This document shows positions 36,373 to 45,387 of a DNA stretch of 64,000 nucleotides, piece by piece; the stretch's first letter is position 1; each line of letters opens with the position of its first letter. Under the pieces are notes generated by a model, which ran no database searches, had not been told where the DNA came from, and was given only the letters and a program-made list of their open reading frames with translations. The translations under genes and the position numbers were made by a program. The stretch covers positions 102,924-166,923 of the forward strand of contig NZ_JAHXYR010000013.1 in assembly GCF_019969845.1 (NCBI RefSeq), read 5' to 3'. This DNA is from Sphingobacterium sp. GVS05A (GTDB taxonomy: Bacteria; Bacteroidota; Bacteroidia; Sphingobacteriales; Sphingobacteriaceae).

Positions 36373-36744
36373 ATGAAAAAGAAAATTGTGGTGTGTGATG
36401 ATGATAAAGAAATACTGAATGTATTTTCTATGGTGCTAGAGGATCAAGATACGATCGTCGTAACTGTAGCAAACAGTTTAGTCCTGATGGAAGTGTTGGA
36501 TAGTATACATGCTGATATACTTTTTTTGGACATACATATGGCTGCACGGAATGGGGACCTAATACTGCGAGATCTCAGGAGTTCATCTAAACATAATAAG
36601 CTTCCTGTAATCATGATTTCAGGTCATATCGATGGACGAAGTATTTCAATAGCATGCGGAGCGGACGGTTTTTTAGCGAAACCTTTTGATCTTACTGATG
36701 TGGAAAACTATATACGAAGATTTGTTTATGAAAATGAATCGTAA
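36373..36744 (+). CDS. Stand-alone response regulator receiver protein
   Basis: 123 residues, receiver domain only. Acidic residues Asp9-Asp11 after the first strand (IVVCDDD), phospho-acceptor Asp53 in ILFLDIHMAARNGD, Ser in MISGH, and Lys in FLAKPFDL. No output domain. It lies 155 bp after the DUF892 gene beyond a terminator, and 1.1 kb from the GAF histidine kinase on the other strand, a possible phospho-donor. The same DUF892-receiver order is preserved in the fossil at 12736-12874, which suggests the two genes belong together functionally. Confidence 0.93.
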   Translation: MKKKIVVCDDDKEILNVFSMVLEDQDTIVVTVANSLVLMEVLDSIHADILFLDIHMAARNGDLILRDLRSSSKHNKLPVIMISGHIDGRSISIACGADGFLAKPFDLTDVENYIRRFVYENES

Positions 36745-36956
36745 AGGCGCGTGGTTTTAAGCTAAACAAAATTTTGGGACAATTACAAATACAGTCAAAA
36801 TCGTTAATTCCGAAAGTGGTATATAATAGATTTAAATAAGAAAATTGAAGTGTCAAATGAAAAATTTAGACAAAGCTATTTAAATAGGAAATATTTGGCT
36901 TGGCATTATGCATAGCGAAATGCCAATGTTGATCCCAATCTAAATAATTAATTTAT

Positions 36957-36993
36957 ACGTAACTTAACCTGTGGTTATTTGGTTAAGTTACGT
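36957..36993 (-). terminator. 13-bp hairpin overlapping the DUF2490 stop codon
   Basis: ACGTAACTTAACC and its exact complement flank an 11-nt loop that contains the TAA stop of the minus-strand gene at 36975. An AT-rich tail follows on both sides. It can terminate the minus-strand operon and the plus-strand receiver gene. Confidence 0.6.
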
Positions 36994-37727
36994 TTTAAAT
37001 TTCTAAGCCAGTTGTAGCAGCTTAGGTTAACCTGTACTGCATTGTAGGAAAGGTGCTGAATCTTGCTGGGATAGTAATCATTGGAATAATCCATCTCAAT
37101 CAAAAAATCGTTAGTAATGGCGTACCCACATCCAATTGTTATCCTGTTACTTCCAAATCGGGGATGTTCCAAAATATCGGTGCCTGTCTGCGTAAAAACC
37201 TCCTCGGAAGCGGTTAAATAAATTGTTCCCTTAGCGATCTCCTGGGCATTCAATGGTTTTATCAATTTCAACTGGCTCCTTACCCGGAAGTTTTCATCAA
37301 AACCTCTTTGTCTTCTTTTATCAAGGTGATCCTCTATTCGCAACCGGGCCGATAATGTAATTGGAGTCTTCTTAAAATAATAAATTCCCTGTATTGCAGA
37401 TCTGATCTCTGGAAGCCCCTCTTGCCCCACAGTCCTAATTTCAGGATTGTGATTATATCCCGTAAATAAGGATACTTTAAACATTGCAAAGGAGTAATGA
37501 AGCCACACTCTTGCATAGAGCTGCGCATTGGTGTGAAAAGGATCCTCGCCAATTGGTACACTAGTCCATACCTGCCCAATATTAATTTCATTACTCCATT
37601 TTCCTTTTATAGGTGTCACAAATTGAAAATCATTCCAAAACTGGTTATAACTACTCGTCTGACTGTATATTGCTGTTGGCATTACAATTACATTGAGCAA
37701 CAGAAAGCGGGATAGTAACCTGATCAT
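36975..37727 (-). CDS. DUF2490 outer-membrane protein
   Basis: 250 residues with a signal peptide (1-21, cleavage near IYSQ). The body is a barrel of amphipathic strands: WNDFQFVTPIKGKWSNEINIGQVW, QLYARVWLHYSFAMFKVSLFTGYNHNPEIRT, YYFKKTPITLSARLRIEDH, FRVRSQLKLIKPLN, NRITIGCGYAITNDFLIEMDYSNDYYP, AVQVNLSCYNWLRN. This matches the DUF2490 family of small Bacteroidota barrels. It is the last gene of a minus-strand group with three phosphoesterase-type genes, though it is 32 bp from the next one. Role unknown. Confidence 0.85.
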   Translation of the reverse strand: MIRLLSRFLLLNVIVMPTAIYSQTSSYNQFWNDFQFVTPIKGKWSNEINIGQVWTSVPIGEDPFHTNAQLYARVWLHYSFAMFKVSLFTGYNHNPEIRTVGQEGLPEIRSAIQGIYYFKKTPITLSARLRIEDHLDKRRQRGFDENFRVRSQLKLIKPLNAQEIAKGTIYLTASEEVFTQTGTDILEHPRFGSNRITIGCGYAITNDFLIEMDYSNDYYPSKIQHLSYNAVQVNLSCYNWLRNLKRNLTK

Positions 37728-37759
37728 TTAGTCCATTTCATAGGTAAATATGGATGGAT

Positions 37760-38731
37760 TTAACTATTCAGCTTTCTATCTGAGATATAGGGTACAATTG
37801 GATAAACATAATTATCCATGTTCACGCCCAGTTGTTCAGGAGACGACCCTACGAATACGGTTTTCTTGCCCTTGATCCTGATAACGCCTTTGGAGTCAAT
37901 TTCGATCATTGCCCATATCGGATCTTTGTATGGAACAGTGTATTTGATATTTGGGTGTGTTTTATCGACCTCTGCCGAATAACGCATTTCTTTAAAATCG
38001 TCACCAAGCCATTGGTATGAGGCACTATTAATCTGCACATAATGTATTCCATTGATATGGTTATAATAGTCTTGATGATGGTGCCCGCTGATGACCAAAA
38101 TAACTTTCCTCTTGCCGGACTTTTCGTTTGCCTTCTCCAGTGCATAACGTAACAATGTTCCGTTTTCCAATCCGCCGGCATCATTGTCCAGTCCTTGATG
38201 GCAAAACACTATCGTAGGAAAGGAAGTTTCCGCCAGATCTTTTCTTAACCAGTCCAGTTGTACAGGAGAAATATAGCGTGCATATCCCTTGGGACGATCC
38301 GGGCTTTCATTATGTTCATTACCATCGAGCACAACAATATGGAATCCATTTGAGTCAAATGAATAATATTTTGCCTTAGCATTCCAAAATTCGACGACCT
38401 GATCGCGCGTAAATCCTCCATCGGTATCGTGATTACCGATGACATGATATTTAGGACCGCTAAATTGATTCCAGACATCCATCAATGCGCGGTTGTTTTT
38501 CTTGGGCATACAAAAATCGCCACCCTGGATAATAAAATCAGGTTTCAATTCATTCATCTCTTTAATAAAAGCAGACAAACGCTCAATGCCATCATGCATA
38601 ATATCGTGATGCAGATCAGTAATCATTCCGATCCTGATTTTTGTTGCTGCTGAGCTCAATCCTTGATACTTTGAAAAAAGTAAAGTGCCACTTGCTAGCC
38701 CCGTAGTTTTTAAAAACTCTTTTCTGTCCAT
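37760..38731 (-). CDS. Metallophosphoesterase, Tat-exported
   Basis: 323 residues. The N-terminus MDRKEFLKTTGLASGTLLF is a Tat-like signal. The calcineurin-like metal-site motifs are all present: ITDLHHD (D-x-H), GGDF, GNHDTDGG, CHQG and SGHHHQD (GH-x-H). The dimetal site hydrolyses phosphomonoesters or diesters in the periplasm. The C-terminal 80 residues are less conserved. It follows the endonuclease/phosphatase gene with a 3-bp gap, so they form an operon. Confidence 0.93.
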   Translation of the reverse strand: MDRKEFLKTTGLASGTLLFSKYQGLSSAATKIRIGMITDLHHDIMHDGIERLSAFIKEMNELKPDFIIQGGDFCMPKKNNRALMDVWNQFSGPKYHVIGNHDTDGGFTRDQVVEFWNAKAKYYSFDSNGFHIVVLDGNEHNESPDRPKGYARYISPVQLDWLRKDLAETSFPTIVFCHQGLDNDAGGLENGTLLRYALEKANEKSGKRKVILVISGHHHQDYYNHINGIHYVQINSASYQWLGDDFKEMRYSAEVDKTHPNIKYTVPYKDPIWAMIEIDSKGVIRIKGKKTVFVGSSPEQLGVNMDNYVYPIVPYISDRKLNS

Positions 38732-38734
38732 TTT

Positions 38735-40327
38735 CTATTTATTTATGTAAAATCTTGTCATTATTGCGGCATGATCCGAGGGAAACATGATAGGGTGGTA
38801 GTCAATAACCCGTGATTCCATAGGATTCAGTTTCTTTGCTTTGTAATAGATAAAATCTATTCGATCTCTTAGGCCGTAAAGATCTGTATTGGTTGCGGCC
38901 CTGATTCCCCAAGTTAGGCCAGGATCCAATAGGGGGTTGACATGTAGTTCACGATAACTGTCCGAAAAGCCGGCTTTAATCATTTCTTTGCTTTCAGGCC
39001 AGCCAACTGCGCGATTGTAATGTATGCCTTTGGTTGCCTCGGTCCAGTCCAGATGTGATCCCATATTAAAATCTCCCCCCATAATCAGCGGTAAATTATC
39101 TGAATTTTTTAGGTATGGGTCTATCTTTTTTAGAATTTCTTTTATTTCCGCATGCCTGGTTGCCCCTTCATCCTTTACCAATTGTTCTGGAGTTTTATTC
39201 AGCTGGCGGATACTTGCGTCCACGTCGGGCAGATAGTCTAACCAGGTGTTAAAATAAACAAGCTTTCCACTGGCGCCCAGGTCCAATTGTACCCCACCGA
39301 AATTACTGGGACGGAACGCCTTGACAGTTTCTGTCATTGGATAACGGCTCATAATGGAAAGATTGGAACTAATTAAATAAAAATAGTAACCTAAAGAATC
39401 CGCAATCACTTCTCCCGATCCGTATGTCTCCACCAGACCAACAATATCTGGATTTGTCGCTTTAATGGTTTCAATTACGCGCTCTAATCCTACTGCCTGA
39501 CCATAGCGATGACCGCCATGCCAGATGTTCCAGGAGAATACATTCAAATGAGAGGGATCAGCTATTTCTCCTTTCACCTTTGCGTTTGGAAAAAACTCCT
39601 GATACATTTTTTCTACTTCCCCCGCTGAAATCACCGTGTTCCAAACTTTTACCTCATCTATAAATCCGTTAAATGCATTCCACTGTCCATTTGATCCGTA
39701 CTCCCATTTCTCATCTGAACCACCGATGACAGTGGCATATTTGCTGTCAAGACCTTGAAGACCGGGCGTGTTATAGATCGCCATATTTTCCCCGTCCAGG
39801 TACAGCCACACTTCCTCTTTATTTTTATCTACAGTAAAGACGATTTGATGCCATTTACCGTCATTTATACGCTGTCTTTCCGCAGTGGGACGATAGTCGT
39901 AACGCTTTTTTCCATCATTCAACAGCAATGCCCAGGCACCATTTTCTCGGGTATAGAGCTGCCATCCCAAAGTCGACAGATCGTCTGCGATTTTATTCCC
40001 CATGAGGGGAGAGCCCATTTTGGCATTCGGCAGCGTCTTTGCCCAGATCTGTATAGAAAAAGATGTCTTTTCGTCAAACCTGGGAATGGTGTTCTCTGCC
40101 AACCGAACCGGTCTTCTCAAACTTGCCTCTGCGGAAAGATCTAGTGCCTGCCCACTTAAGCCTTTTGCATAGTGTGACTGTAGCAGATCAACATTATAAT
40201 AGGCACTGTCACGCAGCGGAATGTCTTTCTTAAAATTGAGATCGTCAAAGTTCAGGTAATAGGTAGGCTGCTGCGCGCTGGCCTGACGAACAAAAAACAT
40301 TAAAATTAGTATTGTGATCAGTCTCAT
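38735..40327 (-). CDS. LamG-type domain plus endonuclease/exonuclease/phosphatase protein
   Basis: 530 residues, secreted (signal 1-18, SAQQ). A concanavalin-type LamG domain (about 20-240: LDLSAEASLRRPVRLAENT, SIQIWAKTLP, GKWHQIVFTVDKNKEEVWLYLDG, FNGFIDEVKVWN) precedes an EEP domain with the catalytic set: FSWNIWHGG, VGLVETYG (Glu), LIMGGDFNMGSH (Asp/Asn) and SDHAAIMT (SDH). EEP enzymes hydrolyse phosphodiesters; the LamG domain may bind sugars. The pairing resembles secreted Bacteroidota nucleases or sphingomyelinase-like enzymes. Same operon as the flanking phosphoesterases. Confidence 0.93.
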   Translation of the reverse strand: MRLITILILMFFVRQASAQQPTYYLNFDDLNFKKDIPLRDSAYYNVDLLQSHYAKGLSGQALDLSAEASLRRPVRLAENTIPRFDEKTSFSIQIWAKTLPNAKMGSPLMGNKIADDLSTLGWQLYTRENGAWALLLNDGKKRYDYRPTAERQRINDGKWHQIVFTVDKNKEEVWLYLDGENMAIYNTPGLQGLDSKYATVIGGSDEKWEYGSNGQWNAFNGFIDEVKVWNTVISAGEVEKMYQEFFPNAKVKGEIADPSHLNVFSWNIWHGGHRYGQAVGLERVIETIKATNPDIVGLVETYGSGEVIADSLGYYFYLISSNLSIMSRYPMTETVKAFRPSNFGGVQLDLGASGKLVYFNTWLDYLPDVDASIRQLNKTPEQLVKDEGATRHAEIKEILKKIDPYLKNSDNLPLIMGGDFNMGSHLDWTEATKGIHYNRAVGWPESKEMIKAGFSDSYRELHVNPLLDPGLTWGIRAATNTDLYGLRDRIDFIYYKAKKLNPMESRVIDYHPIMFPSDHAAIMTRFYINK

Positions 40328-40336
40328 AAAATACTT

Positions 40337-41425
40337 CTATTTTAATAAGCTATCAATGGTTTCTCCGATCTGGTTTTCAGATGTAAAATCAAAGCCCAGT
40401 AATTTTACCATTGTTTTGGCAAACTGATCGTGATAGATTTGTCCGGCGCTCTTTATTTCGCCCAAAGGCTTTACGTGCGGCCCCATAGCAATCAGCCAGG
40501 TTTCATCTGCATGGGGAATGCTTGCACCATGGCTTGTCCATTGATCTCCTACACCTCTTCCGTGATCCGGCATGACCATTAATACGGTGTTATCTTTATA
40601 GAAGGGATCTTCCTGCAGATAACTCCAGAGGCTACTGATCATGGCGTCTATATTTCTGGTAGCATCAAGATAGAAATCATATTGATCGCTATGCCCATAT
40701 TCATCCGTATCTGCAAGGTCGAGATAAACTACTTTGGGATGCCTGGCTCTCATATACGATTTGGCCAGCGCATACGTAGTAGCATCCAAACGTTCGCCGC
40801 TTCCCCATATTTTGGGTTCGTAGTGCTGGATTTCGTTGCTCAGCTTTTCTCCTTCACTCAGGTTATGACCAGCAATATTTTCACCGGGAATATTAACGAG
40901 CAAACCATTCCGTTCTCTGTTTATGACCCGACCTACAGCATCCCAGGAAGCAAAACTGACAACTTTACCTTTATATCCCTTTTTCTGGTCGATGAATTCC
41001 AGAATATTTTTATTCCCATTATTAGGATGATTATTGGATTTTACTTTAGGATCGGCATAGCCTGTAAGATTCTCGCTTCTGCCGGGGTAAGATATCCAAT
41101 AAGGATTCTTCACATTAACTTTATTATCCAGATCTCTGTTTCCATAAATCTGTCCCTGTTTAGCGATAATGCTTCATGTGAAAGGCATTAGCTTAGTTCT
41201 TCTTTGGATTAGGTCATCAGACCAATATTTAGCTATTCTTTCGAGGGAATCCTGCGAATTAAATTTCGCATTTAACAGCAGATCTTTCTCTGCGCCCTTA
41301 AATAACTCTTGCCAGCGTAGACCATCTACCGAAATGATAACCAGATTGTCAGCATGAGCTCGTCTTTGCGCAAAGGCGCCCTGTATGAGGCACAGCAATA
41401 ATAATAAGCTATTTAACTTTTTCAT
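40337..41425 (-). pseudogene. Alkaline-phosphatase-family hydrolase interrupted by a stop codon
   Basis: The frame starts at 41425 with a signal peptide (MKKLNSLLLLLCLIQGAFA) and the family start DNLVIISVDGLRWQELFKG. At 41174-41176 a TGA interrupts it after LMPFT, where relatives have an aromatic (F-W) pair. The same frame then continues without a gap (SIIAKQGQIYGNRDL..., KNPYWISYPGRSENLTGYAD) through YLDLADTDEYGHSDQ and MPDHGRGVGDQWTSHG to 40337. TGG to TGA is a one-base change. A shortened protein could restart at 41113. Intact, it would be a periplasmic phosphatase/phosphodiesterase. Confidence 0.85.
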
Positions 41426-42117
41426 GAGTTGAAAATTGAGGTTTTATGAGGATATTTATTCATTTTAAGTTAAGCCTTGCTTAGATGTCCGGCAGATTTC
41501 AATTAATCAAAATCCAGGGATTAAATACTAACATTTAGGTTTTGAGTTCATAAAAATAATTTGGTTCATTACTAAAGCCCCAGATTAAAGACCGGCATTA
41601 ACACTATATATTCAAAGTGGACGGCAACATTGATAGTCTTAATTTTAAGGCTTTCATTAATTCTTGTAAATATATACAAATACTAAACAATGTTTAAATA
41701 TGTTTAACTATTTTTATATAAAATTTTTATTACAACATCGACTAGATTCACTTTAGGAAACAGTCACGCTCACCCGTACGCCCAGTCGAGAAGAAGAGTA
41801 GGGAAGGCCGTAGCTAAAAGAACTGATTGTTGTGTTGATAAAGCCCCACTATATATCATATTGATCGTTATATCAGTAACTAATGCACTTTTGCTATATA
41901 CGTATTTTTTTCAACAGCAAAAAACATTGATTTAGTAGTGCAGATTAGTCTATAATTTTGTCCTGAGTTTTAAAAATATAAAATAGCCACGTGTCAAAAA
42001 TTCTATAAATTTGTCTTTTTAAATTTAGTTCTAGATATCATTTTACTCTAAATAATTATCCGCAGGACAGCACAAGGAATATTTGTAATTATGAAACTTA
42101 ATTTAGCACAGCGCAAT
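41426..42117. other. 690-bp gap
   Basis: AT-rich, no coding frame that I can defend. It holds the second copy of the dispersed repeat (41776-41857). The promoters for the phosphoesterase cluster (minus) and the TspO-like gene (plus) should be at its two ends. Confidence 0.4.
41776..41857. repeat. Dispersed repeat, copy 2
   Basis: Same element as at 30836-30915: shares CCCAGTCGA, AGAGTAGGG, TTGT-T and ATAAAG blocks, in the same orientation. It is in the middle of a long intergenic gap, not next to a gene end or an IS. Confidence 0.55.
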
Positions 42118-42894
42118 ATGAAAAAGATATTTCAAATGATTAACGGGATCGCATTGGTAGTAACTATCATCATTAATTACCTCTCCAATACAGGGATATT
42201 TAATGGACAAACAATGGCAACGATATCCGCCAAATACCAAAATCTATTTACACCAGCAGGTTATGCATTTTCGATCTGGGCGCTTATTTATTTAGGCCTT
42301 CTTGGGTTTGTTGTTTATTATGGGCCATTTAGCAAGCAAACAATTGAAAAAGATAAGATAATTTCAAAGGTAGGTTGGTGGTTCCTCATTTCCTGTCTAG
42401 CAAATAGCCTATGGGTGATCTCCTGGCTTTATGACTACACATTTACCACTATTTTATTGATGATTTTGCTATTTGTAGCATTGTTAAAGATAATTCATAA
42501 TACATTAAATGCCATAAACAACACTTCCATAGGAGTCCGTATCTTTCTACAAGTGCCTTTCCATATTTACGCTGGATGGATTTCTGTTGCGTTAATTGCC
42601 AATGTTGCTGCCTATTTAACCAAGATTCGTTGGGATGGTTTTGGATTATCGGATACGGTTTGGACGATTTCTATGTTTACAGTAGCGTTATTAATCCATT
42701 TGTTTATGATTTGGAGACGCAATATGCCAGCATTCGGCCTGGTAGCAGTTTGGGCATTAATGGCTATTGCAGTCGCAAATACAAAAAACAATAACCTTGT
42801 TTTCTTATCCGCTATTATCGCGGCTGTTATTATCTTTCTAAACGTGGTTACATGTTATATCCGATTTAGAAAGGAGAAGGTTGCTTACTCTTGA
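42118..42894 (+). CDS. TspO/MBR-like tryptophan-rich membrane protein
   Basis: About 258 residues from the ATG at 42118; an ATG at 42091 is also possible. Six or seven membrane helices span the protein, beginning MINGIALVVTIIINYLSN. The signature is FTPAGYAFSIWALIYLGLLGFVVYYGPF near residue 50, the TspO-related P-G-Y-x-F-x-I-W motif, and many tryptophans follow (WWFLISCLANSLWVISWLYDY). Bacteroidota have this longer relative of TspO, function unknown, perhaps tetrapyrrole or lipid linked. It stands alone on the plus strand. Confidence 0.85.
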   Translation: MKKIFQMINGIALVVTIIINYLSNTGIFNGQTMATISAKYQNLFTPAGYAFSIWALIYLGLLGFVVYYGPFSKQTIEKDKIISKVGWWFLISCLANSLWVISWLYDYTFTTILLMILLFVALLKIIHNTLNAINNTSIGVRIFLQVPFHIYAGWISVALIANVAAYLTKIRWDGFGLSDTVWTISMFTVALLIHLFMIWRRNMPAFGLVAVWALMAIAVANTKNNNLVFLSAIIAAVIIFLNVVTCYIRFRKEKVAYS

Positions 42895-43288
42895 TTTTTT
42901 TGCTGAAAATTACCGAAGTTTTCTAAAATTTTGCTTGTTCATATTGTGACTACAGTTACCAAACATTGCAATGGGAGTTACACTATGACCATCTTTTGTA
43001 TTGACTGGAAATTACTTTACCAAAAAATCATATAATTTAGTACATTTAATTATCTTTTACTCATATTTCTTTCAGTATTTGTTACAGTTTCGATTACAGC
43101 ATTTTTTTTGTTCAGCCTTTCATATATCTGTATAAAGTACCGAGGCCTTTTGAGTGTGTTTTTACACAAAAAAAGCTTTACTTGCTTTTTCGGATTTTTA
43201 TAGAACCCGTGTGAAAAATTTGCGTGTATTTTTGAACTACTTTGATCTTTAGGTTGTTTGTCTAATCAAAAGATTGAAAATTATAATT
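42895..43288. other. 394-bp gap upstream of the FAD monooxygenase
   Basis: No gene recognised. AT-rich with short T and A runs near 43150-43200 that could form weak hairpins. No repeat shared with the rest of the window seen. Confidence 0.3.
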
Positions 43289-44491
43289 ATGAAAGACAAA
43301 AAAATATTGGTTTCGGGTGCTAGCATCGCCGGTACTACATTGGCTTACTGGCTGGATAGGTATGGCTTCGAGGTTACCGTGATAGAGCGTGCGGCAGGCT
43401 TGAGACTGGGCGGACAGAATATAGACGTGAAAGGACCAGCAAAAGAAATTGCACTTAAGATGGGTATTTTAGAAGAGATCCGCTCACATAATACCACCGA
43501 GATTGGGCTACGTTTCGTTAATTCTGACAATCATACAATAGCAGAATTTCCATCTGATAGTTCAATGAGTATGACTCAGGAACTTGAGATCCTACGTGGC
43601 GATCTGGTTAAGATACTGTACGATCTCACCGCGAAGTGTGTAGAATATCTTTTTGGTGATCACATCATTGATTTGAAAGAAAGTGAAAATGAGGTCAAGG
43701 TCGATTTTGCAAGTGGAAGGAAGGGTATCTTTGACATTGTAGTTATAGCTGAAGGTATCGGTTCTGCAACGCGTGATCTTGCCTTTGGCAGTCGTCCTCG
43801 TTTTAACTATTTAGGTTTATATACAGCTTATCTTACTATCCTTAGAAGTAATACGGACAGTCGGTGGGCACGCTGGTATAATGCGCCAAAGGGCATTGTA
43901 TTTATGTTGAGGCCTGATAATTATGGAAAGACAAGGGCTTCGGTAACTTTTCTGGCAAAAGAGAACGCATATAAAGACCTAAGTGAAGCAGATCAGAAAA
44001 GAGCGCTAATTGATCGTATACAAGGTGCAGGCTGGGAATCTGAACGATTAGTTAATGAGATAAAAGAGAGTGAAGATCTTTATTTTGAGAGGGTCAGTCA
44101 AGTCAAGACTGATAAATGGACTAAGGGAAGGGTTGTCATTACAGGTGATGCTGCTTGGTGTGCTACACCAATCGCAGGAAAAGGTACAGACCTTGCCATG
44201 GCAGGAGCCTATATTCTTGCTGGAGAGCTTTATAGGGGAAGGGATTATGAAGAGGCTTTCCGCAACTACGAAAAAATAATGAAACCCTACGTTCAAGAGT
44301 GTCAAAAGCTGCCTCCAGGTATTCCTCGTATAGTATATCCGGAGTCGAGAGTCGGAGTTGCACTCCTAAATCAATTGATAGCCATTGTTGGAAGTAAACC
44401 TGTAAAATGGTTGATGCGCGTTTTTTCAGGAGATAAAAAAGACAATAAGAAGGATAGAAAGAAAGAAATTATACTACCAGATTACGAATAG
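43289..44491 (+). CDS. FAD-dependent monooxygenase (PHBH/UbiH-type)
   Basis: 400 residues from the ATG at 43289. The N-terminal FAD-binding Rossmann motif is GASIAGTTLAYWL, followed by VTVIERA with the acidic Glu that binds ribose. The second FAD motif is RVVITGDAAWCATPIAGKGTDLAMAGAYILA (the GD motif). A proline-containing helix precedes the end. These flavoproteins hydroxylate aromatic or polyketide substrates using NAD(P)H and O2; close relatives include tetracycline-degrading TetX-type enzymes, but I cannot assign a substrate. Length fits. The TetR gene lies 235 bp downstream on the same strand. Confidence 0.9.
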   Translation: MKDKKILVSGASIAGTTLAYWLDRYGFEVTVIERAAGLRLGGQNIDVKGPAKEIALKMGILEEIRSHNTTEIGLRFVNSDNHTIAEFPSDSSMSMTQELEILRGDLVKILYDLTAKCVEYLFGDHIIDLKESENEVKVDFASGRKGIFDIVVIAEGIGSATRDLAFGSRPRFNYLGLYTAYLTILRSNTDSRWARWYNAPKGIVFMLRPDNYGKTRASVTFLAKENAYKDLSEADQKRALIDRIQGAGWESERLVNEIKESEDLYFERVSQVKTDKWTKGRVVITGDAAWCATPIAGKGTDLAMAGAYILAGELYRGRDYEEAFRNYEKIMKPYVQECQKLPPGIPRIVYPESRVGVALLNQLIAIVGSKPVKWLMRVFSGDKKDNKKDRKKEIILPDYE

Positions 44492-44648
44492 GTAACACTT
44501 AGCCGGAACGAGTTCAGTGTATCCATCTACAATTGACTGAATAAACAGATATAACCGTCATTCATCGGGAAATCGTTTCTTCTAACAAACCAGGTCAGAC
44601 AGGTTAAATACCTTTTTGGCGGAATTGGCATAATATGTTTAAAATGTC

Positions 44649-44672
44649 AAAATATACTTTTTAGTATATTTT
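44649..44672. promoter_or_regulatory. TetR operator 1 (perfect palindrome)
   Basis: AAAATATACT and AGTATATTTT are exact inverted repeats separated by TTTT. The same half-site recurs 34 bp downstream (44683-44706) and again downstream of tetR (45331-45354). It lies directly upstream of the tetR promoter. Confidence 0.75.
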
Positions 44673-44673
44673 A

Positions 44674-44706
44674 TTTGTTTTTAAAATATACTTTTTGGTA
44701 TATTTG
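44674..44706 (+). promoter_or_regulatory. tetR promoter overlapping operator 2
   Basis: A TTTG at 44674 and a TATATTTG at 44699-44706 match the Bacteroidota -33 and -7 (TAnnTTTG) boxes with a spacing of about 21 bp. The ATG of tetR follows 20 bp later. The second operator (AAAATATACT, TTTT, GGTATATTTG at 44683-44706) covers the -7 box, so binding would repress tetR itself. Confidence 0.7.
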
Positions 44707-44726
44707 TAGCGTAAATCATAGAATAG

Positions 44727-45317
44727 ATGTTAACAAAATCAGAAAAAACAAAACAGTTTATCCTTGAGACCGCCAGTCCTCTTTACAACGAGAAGGGAAT
44801 TTCCGGTGTAAGTATTGATGATGTTTTGGAAGCTACCAACTTAACTAAAGGTTGTCTTTACGGGCATTTCAATGGGAAAGAAGATCTATCTGAACAGGTT
44901 ATAGATTATTCTTTGAAAAAAATGTCTGAAAGAGTGGCATCCGTTGTATCCAAAGGTAAAACGGCAAAAGAAAAGATCTTTTTATACCTCGATTTTTATA
45001 AGAATCCGCTTGACACCTACATTTCCGGAGGTTGTCCTATTTTTAATTCTGCTGTAGAAGCGGATGATAATTTTCCAACCATAAAAAAGAAAGTTGCAGC
45101 TGTTCTGAATGCTAGTCAGACGGGTATTTCGAATGTTTTAAAAGAAGGTATTACTAATGGAGAATTTTCAGAAAAACTAAATTCAGAGGTGTTTGCATTC
45201 AAAATGTTGTCTGCTGTCGAAGGTGGGATTGTTTTAAGTAGGACAATGGGAACGAGAAAGTTAATGCTCGAACTTATAAAGGATCTTAAAAAAGAATTAG
45301 AGCAGTATGTGCTGTAA
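44727..45317 (+). CDS. TetR family transcriptional regulator
   Basis: 196 residues. An N-terminal helix-turn-helix (residues about 8-55: KTKQFILETASPLYNEKGISGVSIDDVLEATNLTKGCLYGHFNGKEDL) is typical. The C-terminal ligand domain contains a cysteine at SGGCPIFNSAVEAD, a feature of the subfamily that controls reductases such as nemA. It sits upstream of an Old Yellow Enzyme relic and of a third operator, so it likely repressed that reductase and itself. The ligand is probably an electrophile; unverified. Confidence 0.92.
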   Translation: MLTKSEKTKQFILETASPLYNEKGISGVSIDDVLEATNLTKGCLYGHFNGKEDLSEQVIDYSLKKMSERVASVVSKGKTAKEKIFLYLDFYKNPLDTYISGGCPIFNSAVEADDNFPTIKKKVAAVLNASQTGISNVLKEGITNGEFSEKLNSEVFAFKMLSAVEGGIVLSRTMGTRKLMLELIKDLKKELEQYVL

Positions 45318-45330
45318 TTTTTTTTAGAAC

Positions 45331-45354
45331 AAAATAGACTAAAAAGTATATTTT
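45331..45354. promoter_or_regulatory. Third TetR operator, before the OYE relic
   Basis: AAAATAGACT, AAAA, AGTATATTTT: one half-site is exact, the other has one change from the palindrome at 44649. It lies about 25 bp before the ATG of the short frame at 45380, the place expected for regulation of the next gene. Confidence 0.7.
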
Positions 45355-45387
45355 AAATGATAAATCAACGAATTGAAATATGAATAA

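Noticed and set aside
43289..44491. Tetracycline-inactivating TetX
   Set aside because: The flavoprotein shares the general FAD fold and motifs, but sequence alone does not show TetX-specific residues; I keep the general call.
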